Assembly: GCF_039531105.1 (NCBI RefSeq) | Contig: NZ_BAAAPK010000001.1 | Location: 682,001 to 746,000 of the forward strand | DNA length: 64,000 nucleotides | Reading direction: 5' to 3' | Source: Microbacterium lacus | GTDB taxonomy: Bacteria; Actinomycetota; Actinomycetes; Actinomycetales; Microbacteriaceae | In this document: positions 53,093-61,377 of the stretch, piece after piece | How the letters are laid out: each line of letters begins with the position of its first letter | Position numbering within the stretch: position 1 is the first letter of the stretch | Program-made: the position numbers and the translations under genes | Notes under the pieces: generated by a model | Told to the model about the DNA's origin: nothing | The model's input: the letters and a program-made list of their open reading frames with translations, nothing else | The model's database searches: none

Positions 53093-54694
53093 TCAGGCGC
53101 GCTCCCGCAGACCGTCGGGCAACATCTCCAGGGTGACGTCGATGCCGAGTCTGCTCAGGAAGTGCTCGTCGTGGCTGACCACGAGCACCGCACCCCGGTA
53201 GGCGCCGAGGGCGTCGACGAGCTGGTCGGCGGTATCCAGGTCGAGGTTGTTGGTGGGCTCGTCGAGCACGAGCAGCTGCGGCGGGGGATCTGCCAGCAGC
53301 ACGCGCGCGAGCGCCACCCGGAACCGCTCGCCGCCGGACAAGGTCGACACCGCCCGGTCCATCGCGTCCCCGCGGAGCAGGAACCGCGCGAGCCTGTTCC
53401 GCAGTTCGCGATCGGGCATCGCCGTCGCGGCATCGCGGATGTTCTCGAACACCGACGCGTGCTCGGCGAGTCCGTCCACCCGCTGCGGCAGGTAGCCGAT
53501 GCGGTCGGTGTGCGCGATCGCGGCGATGTCCGCCGCCGGCGTCTGCCGAGCCACGAGGTGCTCGAGCAGCGTGGTCTTGCCCACCCCGTTCGGCCCGACC
53601 AGCGCGACGCGCTCGGGCCCCTGGATCACCCACGAGCGTTCCCCGTCGCCGAGCGTCGCGATGCGCCGCCCCGCCGCGACGTCCGGATCCGGCAGATCGA
53701 TCCGGATCGCCTCATCGTCGCGGACGCGCCGTTCGGCGGCATCCAGCCGCGCCCGCGCCGCCGTCTCGCGGTCGCGCATGTCCGTACGCATCTTGCCCGC
53801 CGACACTTCGGCCGCCCGCTTCAGACCCCCGGCGAGGATCGGCGGAACCCGCTTCTCCAGCTGCGCCTTGCGCCCCATGGCCGCTCGGCGCGAGATCTTG
53901 ATCTCCGCCTCGATCCGGTCGCGCTTCTCGCGCTTGACGACCTGCGCCGCCGCGCGCTCGGCACGCAGCGCGGCGCCCTGCTCGGCATCCCGCAGCGCCT
54001 GCCAGTGGGAGAACGGACCGCCGACGAGGGTCAGCGCGCTCCCGTACAGCTCGGCGGTGTCGTCCATGAGCTCGAGCAGCTCGACGTCGTGGCTGACGAC
54101 GATCAGCGCGCCGCGCCACCCGCGCACGATCTCGGCGAGCCGCGCCCGCGCCGGGCCGTCGAGGTTGTTCGTCGGCTCGTCCAGCAGGGTGACGCCCGCG
54201 CCCCGCAGCCGGATGCCGGCGATCGCGGTCAGCACGGCCTCACCGCCGGACAGCTCGCCGACCCGTCGGTCGAGCATGCCAGGCTCGAGTCCGGCCTCGG
54301 CCAGTGCGACGTGCGCGCGAGCCTCGACGTCCCACTGGTCGCCGACCTCGTCGAAGCGGGCGGGATCCACGTCGCCCGCCTCGATGGCACGCACCGCGCG
54401 CAGCGGGACGCCCACGCCGAGCAGGTCGGCGACCGGCGTCTGCACGTCCAGCGTGAGTCGCTGGGGCAGATACGCGGGCGGCGCGGACGCCGTCACCGTC
54501 CCGCCGGTCGGAGTGAGGTCACCGGTGATCAGGCGCAGAAGAGTGGACTTGCCGGAGCCGTTGCGTCCGACCAGGCCGGTCCGCCCGGCGCCGAACGCCC
54601 CCGAGACCTCGCGGAGCGCGACGGAGCCGTCCGGCCAGGAGAACGAGACACGGTCCAGGACGACCGTGGAGTGGAGAGAAGAGTGAGCAGGCAT
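53093..54694 (-). CDS. ABC-F family ribosomal-protection or translation factor
   Basis: 533-residue soluble protein with two ABC ATPase domains and no membrane segments. Walker A sites are GRNGSGKST (about residue 42) and GPNGVGKTT (about 362), signatures LSGGEAVL and LSGGERFR, and DEPTNNLD occurs twice. A charged interdomain linker (about 225-300) is the ribosome-contacting region. ABC-F proteins bind the ribosomal E site; many actinobacterial members give resistance to macrolides, lincosamides or pleuromutilins, but housekeeping EttA-like roles cannot be excluded. The candidate leader peptide at 54782 suggests antibiotic-inducible attenuation. Confidence 0.9.
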   Translation of the reverse strand: MPAHSSLHSTVVLDRVSFSWPDGSVALREVSGAFGAGRTGLVGRNGSGKSTLLRLITGDLTPTGGTVTASAPPAYLPQRLTLDVQTPVADLLGVGVPLRAVRAIEAGDVDPARFDEVGDQWDVEARAHVALAEAGLEPGMLDRRVGELSGGEAVLTAIAGIRLRGAGVTLLDEPTNNLDGPARARLAEIVRGWRGALIVVSHDVELLELMDDTAELYGSALTLVGGPFSHWQALRDAEQGAALRAERAAAQVVKREKRDRIEAEIKISRRAAMGRKAQLEKRVPPILAGGLKRAAEVSAGKMRTDMRDRETAARARLDAAERRVRDDEAIRIDLPDPDVAAGRRIATLGDGERSWVIQGPERVALVGPNGVGKTTLLEHLVARQTPAADIAAIAHTDRIGYLPQRVDGLAEHASVFENIRDAATAMPDRELRNRLARFLLRGDAMDRAVSTLSGGERFRVALARVLLADPPPQLLVLDEPTNNLDLDTADQLVDALGAYRGAVLVVSHDEHFLSRLGIDVTLEMLPDGLRERA

Positions 54695-54781
54695 GAGGGC
54701 CTCCAGATGTCATGCGCTGACACCGGGTGCCTGCTCGAAGAGACGAGCGGCAGAGCTCTGTGGAACGGGAGCGTCGGCGGT

Positions 54782-54823
54782 TCAGCGCGCGGATGCGGGC
54801 GCGGAAGCGTCGAGAGTTCTCAC
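54782..54823 (-). CDS. candidate 13-residue leader peptide upstream of the ABC-F gene
   Basis: GTG start with GAGGA seven nt upstream, 13 codons, TGA stop; product (M)RTLDASAPASAR. It lies 87 nt before the ABC-F start in the leader region. Short leader ORFs whose translation stalls with antibiotic are known regulators of resistance ABC-F genes. The hairpin-rich sequence between the leader stop and the gene includes the palindrome AGAGCTCT. Too short for coding statistics; supported by position and ribosome site only. Confidence 0.5.
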   Translation of the reverse strand: MRTLDASAPASAR

Positions 54824-54877
54824 CGGAGGTTCCTCACGTGGGGGACAGGAGTGACCAGAATAGCGGATGCCGCACGC

Positions 54878-55531
54878 TCAGTCTTCGGCGGTCTTCGCTT
54901 CGAGCTGCTTCTCGAGGAACACCCGCACGTCATCCAGTTCACCCTCGGACACGCTGTGGGTGAGACCCGGGTAGACCCGACCGCTCAGCTCGGCGTGCTC
55001 GGGAAGCCACGCGACGGTGTGTTCGACGAGGAACGCGGGGATCACGTCGTCCCGCGTTCCGCGCCCCCAGAACACCGGCGGTCGCCGCTCGGCCAGGGCG
55101 GTGTCGCCGGGCAGCTCGCCCGGCGTCACGTAGCCGCTGAGGGTGACGGCGAAGGCGAAGCGCTCGGGCTGCAGGCGCATCGCCTGGAGCGCCACCGCGG
55201 CACCCTGCGAGAAGCCGAGCAGACCGACGTCGACGCCGGGAGCGGTCGCGTCGAGCCAGGCGATGAGTGCGGACGCGGCATCCGTCACGTGCCGGGGGTC
55301 CCGGTTCTGCAGTCCTTCGATCGGGTACCAGGAGTGGCCGGGCGCCGGGAACGGCGGAGTCAGCGGAGCGCGGACGGCCGCGACCGCGAAAGCGGGCGGC
55401 AGATAGGGGACGAGGCCGAACAGGTCGCGCTCGTCGGCGCCGTAGCCGTGCAGGAGCACCAGGAGCGGGCGGCCGGCGCGGTCGGCGGCGTCGGCGGACC
55501 AGAGGACGGCGTCGGGGTCGAGATCGGCCAT
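54878..55531 (-). CDS. phospholipase/carboxylesterase (alpha/beta hydrolase)
   Basis: 217-residue serine hydrolase of the acyl-protein-thioesterase/carboxylesterase group. The oxyanion-hole motif LLHGYGADERDLFGL, nucleophile elbow GFSQGAAVAL (about residue 113), acid in GRGTRDDVIP and histidine in LTHSVSEGE are all present. No signal peptide. A single gene upstream of the ABC-F leader in the same direction; any functional link is unclear. Confidence 0.88.
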   Translation of the reverse strand: MADLDPDAVLWSADAADRAGRPLLVLLHGYGADERDLFGLVPYLPPAFAVAAVRAPLTPPFPAPGHSWYPIEGLQNRDPRHVTDAASALIAWLDATAPGVDVGLLGFSQGAAVALQAMRLQPERFAFAVTLSGYVTPGELPGDTALAERRPPVFWGRGTRDDVIPAFLVEHTVAWLPEHAELSGRVYPGLTHSVSEGELDDVRVFLEKQLEAKTAED

Positions 55532-55570
55532 CTGCCCATCTTCTCAGCACGGTCCGACCCGAGTCCGCTT

Positions 55571-55661
55571 CACAACTCCTGCATTCCGGGCGACGTGCGG
55601 CGCGGCATCCGCGGATTCCGCGGCTCCGCCCGCGCCGGGCACCCGGATTGCGGGAGTTGTG
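55571..55661. repeat. intergenic inverted repeat (family D)
   Basis: 20-nt arms at 55571-55590 and 55642-55661 match at 18 of 20 positions (outer CACAACTCC, inner TCCGGG). The 51-nt spacer contains a second palindrome centred on CCGCGG at 55600-55620. It lies between two divergent genes, so it is not a simple terminator. Its right arm ends 15 bp before the TATACA box of the next gene. Confidence 0.85.
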
Positions 55662-55675
55662 CGCACCGCCTGAGG

Positions 55676-55681
55676 TATACA
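55676..55681 (+). promoter_or_regulatory. TATACA -10 box, possible leaderless transcript
   Basis: TATACA ends 7 nt before the ATG at 55688, so transcription would begin at or next to the start codon. The AGGAGG at 55681-55686 is only one nt from the ATG, too close to work as a normal ribosome site. No clear -35. Confidence 0.4.
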
Positions 55682-55687
55682 GGAGGC

Positions 55688-56377
55688 ATGCCGGTCAGAA
55701 CCCCCGACCCCGACCCGAACGATCGCGACGACGAGGGCGTGCCGCGCGATCCGCTCGGCGGCGAGGGCTTCGGCCCCGGCGGCCAGGCCGGGCGCAGCGG
55801 GCGTGACGGGCGGCCCCTCGGCGACGGGACGTTCGGCTCGCCGACCCCGAGCAGCGCCGCCAATCCGGGCTGGCTCTCCGAGATCGAGCTGGCTGAGGCG
55901 CGGCGGCGACTGCCGATCCTGTACGTGGAGGCGGTGCCGGTGCGCACCGACGGCGTGGGCAACGTCACCGAGGTCGGCATCCTCCTGCGCGCGACGCCGC
56001 TCGGCGAGATGACCCGCACGATCGTGAGCGGCCGCGTGCGGTACGGCGAGACGGTGCGCGACGCGCTCTTCCGTCACCTCGAGAACGACCTCGGCCCCAT
56101 GGCCTTCCCGCTCCTGCCCCCGCAGCCGGTGCCGTTCACGGTCGCGGAGTACTTCCCGATGCCGGGCGTCTCGGCGTTCCACGACGACCGCCAGCACGCG
56201 GTCTCTCTCGCGTTCGTCGTGCCGGTGACGGGCACGTGCCAGCCGCGGCAGGACGCGCTCGAGGTGACGTGGATGCCGCCCGCCGAAGCCGCGAGCGATG
56301 CGCTGTCGGCCGAGATGGAGGGTGGACGGGGGAGTCTGATCCGCCTCGCGCTGGCGAGCGTCGGCGCTCTGCGCTGA
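55688..56377 (+). CDS. NUDIX hydrolase-like protein, DUF4916 family
   Basis: 229 residues. The first 55 are a disordered Gly/Asp/Pro/Arg-rich tail (GGEGFGPGGQAGRSGRDG and similar). The rest is a NUDIX-like fold: LPILYVEAVPVRTDGVGNV, GILLRATPLGEMTRTIVSGRVRYGETVRDALFRHL and AFHDDRQHAVSLAFVVPV. A full NUDIX box (GX5EX7REUXEEXGU) is not visible; the VRYGETVRDALFRHLENDLG stretch is at that position but lacks the catalytic glutamate cluster. This matches the DUF4916 group, whose substrate is unknown. A perfect inverted repeat starts just after the stop codon. Confidence 0.8.
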   Translation: MPVRTPDPDPNDRDDEGVPRDPLGGEGFGPGGQAGRSGRDGRPLGDGTFGSPTPSSAANPGWLSEIELAEARRRLPILYVEAVPVRTDGVGNVTEVGILLRATPLGEMTRTIVSGRVRYGETVRDALFRHLENDLGPMAFPLLPPQPVPFTVAEYFPMPGVSAFHDDRQHAVSLAFVVPVTGTCQPRQDALEVTWMPPAEAASDALSAEMEGGRGSLIRLALASVGALR

Positions 56378-56457
56378 CCTGCCGCTCGCGAGAGGGCAGT
56401 TCTGGCTGCCGCGTACGGCGTGTCGCCCTACATTCCTGCCCTCTCGCGAGCGGCAGG
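56378..56457. repeat. perfect 22-bp inverted repeat (family C) at the 3' end of the NUDIX-like gene
   Basis: Arms at 56378-56399 and 56436-56457 are perfectly complementary (outer CCTGCCGCTCGCG, inner GAGGGCAG), with a 36-nt loop. The left arm begins at the base after the TGA stop. It probably acts as a terminator, though perfect 22-bp arms with a long loop are also the form of a REP- or MITE-like intergenic repeat. Confidence 0.9.
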
Positions 56458-56521
56458 CGGCGGGCCTGAGTGTTTCCCCCTGACCGGGTCCGGGATGCCG
56501 CCACCGGCGTAGCCTGAAGCC

Positions 56522-57595
56522 ATGAGCCCCGAAGCCCGAGTGACACGTCGCCGCGCCCTCACGTGGAGCGCCGCACTCGGCGTGCCGGTGCTGGTCGGAG
56601 CGGCGATCCTCGTGCCCGTGGCCGCGAGCGGCGCGGTCGACCTTCCCGACAAGACCCCCGCCGAGCTCATCGCGTTCGCCGCGGACAGCGAGGTCGACGC
56701 GCTCAGCGGCACGATCGAGCAGACCTCCGATCTCGGTCTGCCCGACCTCGGCGCGCTGGCCGGGGGAGCGGCATCCGGCGACGAGGCGACCGCGGCGAAG
56801 CTCGACGATCTGCTGTCGCTCGTCACCGGATCGCACACCGCGAAGGTGTACCTCGACGGCGCCGACGCCCGTCTGCAGGTGCTGGATCGGCTGGGTGAGC
56901 GCAACGTCTACGTCGACGGCGCCGCCGGGACCGCCTGGTTCGTGGACAGCGAGTCGAAGACCGCGACCGCGCTGCCCCTGCCGGACGGCGAGGCGCCGGA
57001 CGTCGCGCCGACACCCGAAGACATGCTCGACCAGGCGCTCGCGAAGCTCGACGAGAGCACCGAGGTGACCGTCGGGACCGATGGCCGGGTCGCGGGCCGG
57101 GACGTGTACGAGCTGATCTTCACGCCGCGCACGGACGACACGCTCGTCGGTGAGCTGCGCTTCGCGATCGACGGCGAGAACGGCGCGGCGCTCGCCGCGT
57201 CCGTCACCGCGCGCGGCGCGCCCCAGCCGGCGTGGCAGGTCTCGTTCACGCAGGTGGATTTCACGGCGCCCGACCCGTCGGTGTTCGCTTTCACTCCCGG
57301 CGACGGCGTGCAGGTCGAGCAGCTCGCGCTCCCCGACCGTGCCCCGACCGCCCCGGACTCCGACGCACCCCGGCCCACCGTCATCGGCGAGGGCTGGTCG
57401 AGTGTGGTCGAGCTGCCGATGGACGCAGGGAAGACTCTGGACGCCGAGCAGCTCGCGCTCCTCGACTCCCTCACGACGCCCGTCGACGGCGGCCGGGTGC
57501 TGCAGACCGCGCTCGTGTCGGTGCTGCTGACCGACGACGGCAGGGTGCTCGCCGGCGCGGTCCCCGTCGACGTCCTGGTCGCCGCGGGTCGCTGA
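56522..57595 (+). CDS. LolA-like / DUF2092-type secreted protein
   Basis: 357 residues. It starts with a Tat/Sec-like signal: a twin-arginine-type stretch RVTRRRALTWSAALGVPVLVG, then a hydrophobic segment and PVAASGAVD. The mature part resembles LolA-like lipid-carrier domains in outer-surface proteins of Gram-positives (ALSGTIEQTSDLGLPDLGAL, VYLDGADARLQVLDRLGERNVYVDG, GRDVYELIFTPR). Directly upstream of an ABC exporter (7 bp), so the three may handle a lipid or lipoprotein. This is inference from arrangement. Confidence 0.78.
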   Translation: MSPEARVTRRRALTWSAALGVPVLVGAAILVPVAASGAVDLPDKTPAELIAFAADSEVDALSGTIEQTSDLGLPDLGALAGGAASGDEATAAKLDDLLSLVTGSHTAKVYLDGADARLQVLDRLGERNVYVDGAAGTAWFVDSESKTATALPLPDGEAPDVAPTPEDMLDQALAKLDESTEVTVGTDGRVAGRDVYELIFTPRTDDTLVGELRFAIDGENGAALAASVTARGAPQPAWQVSFTQVDFTAPDPSVFAFTPGDGVQVEQLALPDRAPTAPDSDAPRPTVIGEGWSSVVELPMDAGKTLDAEQLALLDSLTTPVDGGRVLQTALVSVLLTDDGRVLAGAVPVDVLVAAGR

Positions 57596-57602
57596 CGCGT
57601 CC

Positions 57603-58556
57603 GTGAGCGACCTCGCGATCCGCACCGCCGGGCTCACGAAGCGCTTCGGGGCGCAGACGGCCGTCGACGGCCTCGACCTCGCCGTGCCGCGCGGGTCGGT
57701 CTTCGGTTTCCTCGGGCCGAACGGCTCGGGCAAGACGACGACGATCCGGATGCTGCTCGGACTGATCCGGCCGAGCGGCGGCGAATCGCACGTCCTCGGC
57801 GAACGGATGCCGGCCTCCGGCGACACTGTCCTCCCACGCGTCGGCGCGCTGGTCGAGGGCCCCGCGTTCTCGCCTTTCCTGACCGGAGAGCAGAACCTCC
57901 GCCGCTTCGACGCCGCCGACCGCCACTCCGATCCTCGGACGCGGGCCACGCGCGTCGCCGCCGCACTGGACCGTGTGGGCCTCGGTCATGCGGCGCGCAA
58001 GAAGGCTCATGCGTACTCGCTCGGCATGAAGCAGCGGCTGGGCCTGGCGAACGCCCTCCTGATGCCCCGCGAGCTGCTCGTGCTGGACGAGCCGACGAAC
58101 GGGCTCGATCCGCAGGGGACGCGTGAGGTGCGCGCGCTGATCCGCTCCTTCGCCGCCGACGGGACGACCGTGTTCGTCTCCAGCCACCTGCTGGCCGAGG
58201 TCGAGCAGCTGTGCAGCCACGTCGGGGTCATGAGCGGCGGGCGCCTGGTCGCGCAGGGGACGCTCGAGGACTTCCGCCGGACGGGTGCGCACCCGCGGGT
58301 GCGCGTGAAGACGCCGCAGACGGATGCCGCCGCCGCGGTCCTCGCCCGGCTCGGCGTCGCCGCGGTGGCGCGGGATGCCGCCTCAGATCGGGACGCCGTG
58401 ACCGGCATCCTGCCGCCGGACGGTCCCGCGCCGGAGGCGATCGTCGCCGCACTCGTCGCGGCCGGAGTGCCGGTACGCGGCTTCGAGGTCGTGGGCGAGA
58501 GCCTGGAGCAGCGCTTCGTCGAGCTCACCGGGGAGGGCTTCGATGTCGTCGCGTGA
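57603..58556 (+). CDS. ABC transporter ATP-binding protein (DrrA/CcmA-type)
   Basis: 317-residue cytoplasmic ATPase. It has Walker A GPNGSGKTTTIRML (about residue 40), a signature that is variant (SLGMKQRLGLA in place of LSGGQ), Walker B LLVLDEPTNGLDPQ and the switch VFVSSHLLAEVEQL. The C-terminal 80 residues are the regulatory extension usual in DrrA-like exporters. GTG start at 57603, 7 bp after the LolA-like gene; the stop overlaps the permease gene by 14 nt. Confidence 0.92.
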   Translation: MSDLAIRTAGLTKRFGAQTAVDGLDLAVPRGSVFGFLGPNGSGKTTTIRMLLGLIRPSGGESHVLGERMPASGDTVLPRVGALVEGPAFSPFLTGEQNLRRFDAADRHSDPRTRATRVAAALDRVGLGHAARKKAHAYSLGMKQRLGLANALLMPRELLVLDEPTNGLDPQGTREVRALIRSFAADGTTVFVSSHLLAEVEQLCSHVGVMSGGRLVAQGTLEDFRRTGAHPRVRVKTPQTDAAAAVLARLGVAAVARDAASDRDAVTGILPPDGPAPEAIVAALVAAGVPVRGFEVVGESLEQRFVELTGEGFDVVA

Positions 58557-59388
58557 GGAGGTCGTGGCGCGGGGAGGCACTGTGCGCCTGTTCGCGAACG
58601 AACTGGCCACGCAGTTCCGCCGCTGGCGCACGTGGGCGATGCTCGCTGCCCTTGCGCTCATCCCGGTGCTGATCGGCATCGCGGTGCGGCTGGTGGGCGG
58701 GTCGAGCCCCGGCCGGGGCCCGGCGTTCCTGGACCAGATCACCGACAACGGACTGTTCGTCGCGCTCGCCGCGCTCACGGTCGCGATCCCGCTGTTCCTG
58801 CCGCTCACGGTGAGCGTCGCCGCCGGCGATGCGATCGCGGGGGAGGCGAGCCACGGCACGCTCCGCTACCTCCTGATCGCCCCGGCGGGACGCGCGCGGC
58901 TCCTGATCGTGAAGTACCTGTCGGCGGCTGTCTTCTGCCTCGCCGGAACCGTCGCCGTGGTGACGGTAGGGACGATCGTCGGGATGGTGCTCTTTCCGAT
59001 CGGGCCGGTCACTCTGCTCTCCGGCGCGCAGGTGAGCGTGGGTGAGGGGATCCTCCGCCTCCTCGCCGTCGCCGCGTACGTCGCGGTCTCGCTTCTCGGG
59101 CTCGCCGCGATCGGGCTGTTCTTCTCGACGCTGACGAACGTCCCGATCGGGGCGATGGCGGCCACGGCGATCCTCGCGGTCACGGCGCAGATCGTCGGCG
59201 CGATCCCGCAGCTGGACGCGCTGCATCCATGGCTCTTCACCGATCGATGGCTGGACTTCGGCGATCTGCTGCGCGCCCCGATCGTGTGGGACTCGTTCGG
59301 CGCGAACGCCGTTCTGCAGGGCGGCTACATCCTGGTGTTCGGTGCCGCCGCGCTCGCGCGTTTCCTCACGCGCGACGTGCTGTCCTGA
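58543..59388 (+). CDS. ABC-2 type transporter permease
   Basis: 281-residue membrane protein with six predicted helices (LAALALIPVLIGIAVRL, FVALAALTVAIPLFLPL, AVFCLAGTVAVVTVG and three more) and the EXE-like segment DAIAGEASHGTLRYLLIAP that contacts the ATPase. Partner of the preceding ATPase, with the genes overlapping by 14 nt. Exports an unknown substrate; the upstream LolA-like protein may receive or deliver it. Confidence 0.9.
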   Translation: MSSREEVVARGGTVRLFANELATQFRRWRTWAMLAALALIPVLIGIAVRLVGGSSPGRGPAFLDQITDNGLFVALAALTVAIPLFLPLTVSVAAGDAIAGEASHGTLRYLLIAPAGRARLLIVKYLSAAVFCLAGTVAVVTVGTIVGMVLFPIGPVTLLSGAQVSVGEGILRLLAVAAYVAVSLLGLAAIGLFFSTLTNVPIGAMAATAILAVTAQIVGAIPQLDALHPWLFTDRWLDFGDLLRAPIVWDSFGANAVLQGGYILVFGAAALARFLTRDVLS

Positions 59389-59401
59389 CCCTGGCGGCAG
59401 G

Positions 59402-60469
59402 TCAGGCGGCGGTCTCGCGCGCGATCGCGGCGATGAAGGCGTCGATGTCCTGCTCGGTCGTGTCGAACGAGCACATCCACCGCACCTCGTTCTTGGACGC
59501 GTCCCAGTCATAGAAGCGGAAGGACTCCCGCAGCCGGTCGGCCACACCGTCGGGCAGAGTCGCGAACACGCCGTTCGCCTGGGTCGGCTGCGTGAACTCC
59601 ACGCCGCGGATCGACCCGTCGGCGAGGCCGGCCTCCACCCCCGCACGTAGACGTGCGGCCATCGCGTTCGAGTGCGACGCGTTGCGCAGCCACAGGTCGC
59701 CCTCCAGCAGCGCGATCAGCTGCGCCGAGACGAACCGCATCTTGGACGAGAGCTGCATGTTGAGCTTGCGCAGGAACGTGAGCCCCGCCGACGCGTCCGG
59801 GTCGAGAACGACGATCGCCTCGCCGAGCATCGCGCCGTTCTTCGTGCCGCCGAAGCTCAGCACGTCCACCCCGACGTCGCGCGTGAACGCGCGGAAGGGC
59901 GCACCGAGCGACGCCGCCGCGTTCGAGATGCGCGCGCCGTCCAGGTGGAGCTTCATCCCGAGCGCGTGCGTGTGGTCGGCGATCGCGCGGATTTCATCGA
60001 TCGAGTACAGCGTACCGAGCTCGGTGGACTGGGTGATCGAGACCACGAGCGGCTGCGCGCGGTGCTCGTCGCCCCAGCCCCAGGCCTCGCGGTCGATGAG
60101 CTCGGGGGTGAGCTTGCCGTCGTCGGTCGGTACCGTCAGGAGCTTGATGCCGGCGACCCGCTCGGGGGCGCCGCCCTCGTCGACGTTGATGTGCGCGGTG
60201 GAGGCGGCGATGACGGCGCCCCAACGCGGCAGCATCGACTGCAGCCCGACGACGTTCGCGCCGGTGCCGTTGAAGACCGGGAAGGCCTCGACGCCGTCGC
60301 CGAAATGCCCCGCGAAGACCTCCTGCAGGCGGGCGGTGTACGCGTCCTCGCCGTAGGCCACCTGGTGGCCGTCGTTCGCCGCGGCGATCGCCTGGATCAC
60401 TTCGGGGTGGATGCCGGAGTAGTTGTCGGACGCGAAGCCGCGCAGGGCGGTGTCATGGAGCGGGGTCAC
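59402..60469 (-). CDS. low-specificity L-threonine aldolase (beta-eliminating lyase family)
   Basis: 355-residue PLP enzyme that splits L-threonine or allo-threonine to glycine and acetaldehyde. The cofactor aspartate is in LHLDGARISNAA and the Schiff-base lysine in VLSFGGTKNGAMLGEA; FNGTGANVVGL and AHINVDEGGAPE complete the site. GTG start at 60469. Convergent with the ABC exporter genes. In the same orientation as the DUF1206, SDR and DUF6421 genes to its right, a neighbourhood I recall as recurring in actinobacteria. Confidence 0.92.
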   Translation of the reverse strand: MTPLHDTALRGFASDNYSGIHPEVIQAIAAANDGHQVAYGEDAYTARLQEVFAGHFGDGVEAFPVFNGTGANVVGLQSMLPRWGAVIAASTAHINVDEGGAPERVAGIKLLTVPTDDGKLTPELIDREAWGWGDEHRAQPLVVSITQSTELGTLYSIDEIRAIADHTHALGMKLHLDGARISNAAASLGAPFRAFTRDVGVDVLSFGGTKNGAMLGEAIVVLDPDASAGLTFLRKLNMQLSSKMRFVSAQLIALLEGDLWLRNASHSNAMAARLRAGVEAGLADGSIRGVEFTQPTQANGVFATLPDGVADRLRESFRFYDWDASKNEVRWMCSFDTTEQDIDAFIAAIARETAA

Positions 60470-60496
60470 CGCTCCATTCTCCCACCTCGCGCCGCG

Positions 60497-61333
60497 TCAC
60501 ATCTTGGCGTAGCGGGCCCGCGCGAAGCAGAACAGGCCGTACAGCACGAGGCCCGCGCCGACGACCCACAGGATCACCGGCCCGAACGGAAGACCGGCCA
60601 GGGCGTGCAGCGCGGCATCCAATCCGCCGGCCTGGGCGGGGTCGTGTGCGATCGCGGCGATCACGAACAGCACGCCGGTCACGGCGACCGCGATGCCCTT
60701 CGCGACGTAGCCGACGACGCCGAAGATCACGATGCCCTGCCGGGCTCCCTTCTTCGCCGCCGCGGCCGCTTCGCTCTCGGCCGCGGTCGAAGGAAGGTCC
60801 AGGTTCTTCCTGAAGGCCTGAGTGATGCCGCGATAGATGAACGCGATGCCGATACCGCCGACGATCAGCCCGACGAGCACGAGAAGGAAGACGCCGGCGG
60901 GTGTGGCGAGCAGCTGCGCGCTCATGGTCTGCGACGACTCGGACGAGTCCGACTGGCCGCCCACCGCGTACACGAGCGCGGTGATCGCGATCGCGATGTA
61001 GGCCACGGCCGTGCCGATGTACTTGACCCGGTAACCCCACTTCTTCTTCGTGTCGGGGTTGCGCTCCAGGAACGCCTCGGCGATCTGCCAGATCGCGAGG
61101 GCGGACAGGCCCAGGAAGATGGCCCAGAGGAGGGCGATTCCGGCGGGCGAGTTGCGGATCTGCTCCATCGCGCCGCCCTGATCCGCCTCTCCGCTCCCGC
61201 CGGTGGCGACGGCGATGGCGATCAGGCCGATCACGATGTGGACGATGCCCAGGACGACGTAGCCGATCCGGGCGATCGTGCGGAAAACGGTGGAATCTTG
61301 CGCCGCTCGGGCAGCGGCTTGGGGACCGGTCAT
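60497..61333 (-). CDS. DUF1206 family membrane protein
   Basis: 278 residues with six predicted helices arranged as three repeats of two helices (starting IARIGYVVLGIVHIVIGLIAIAV, VKYIGTAVAYIAIAITALVYAV and FGVVGYVAKGIAVAVTGVLFVI), as expected for DUF1206. The loops contain Lys/Asp-rich segments. Function unknown; the family is widespread in actinobacteria and cyanobacteria. Sits between the aldolase and the SDR-DUF6421 pair, 44 bp from the SDR. Confidence 0.85.
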   Translation of the reverse strand: MTGPQAAARAAQDSTVFRTIARIGYVVLGIVHIVIGLIAIAVATGGSGEADQGGAMEQIRNSPAGIALLWAIFLGLSALAIWQIAEAFLERNPDTKKKWGYRVKYIGTAVAYIAIAITALVYAVGGQSDSSESSQTMSAQLLATPAGVFLLVLVGLIVGGIGIAFIYRGITQAFRKNLDLPSTAAESEAAAAAKKGARQGIVIFGVVGYVAKGIAVAVTGVLFVIAAIAHDPAQAGGLDAALHALAGLPFGPVILWVVGAGLVLYGLFCFARARYAKM

Positions 61334-61377
61334 ACGCGAATGCTAGCGATCCGGGGATACCCCGCGGGAGTACTTGA

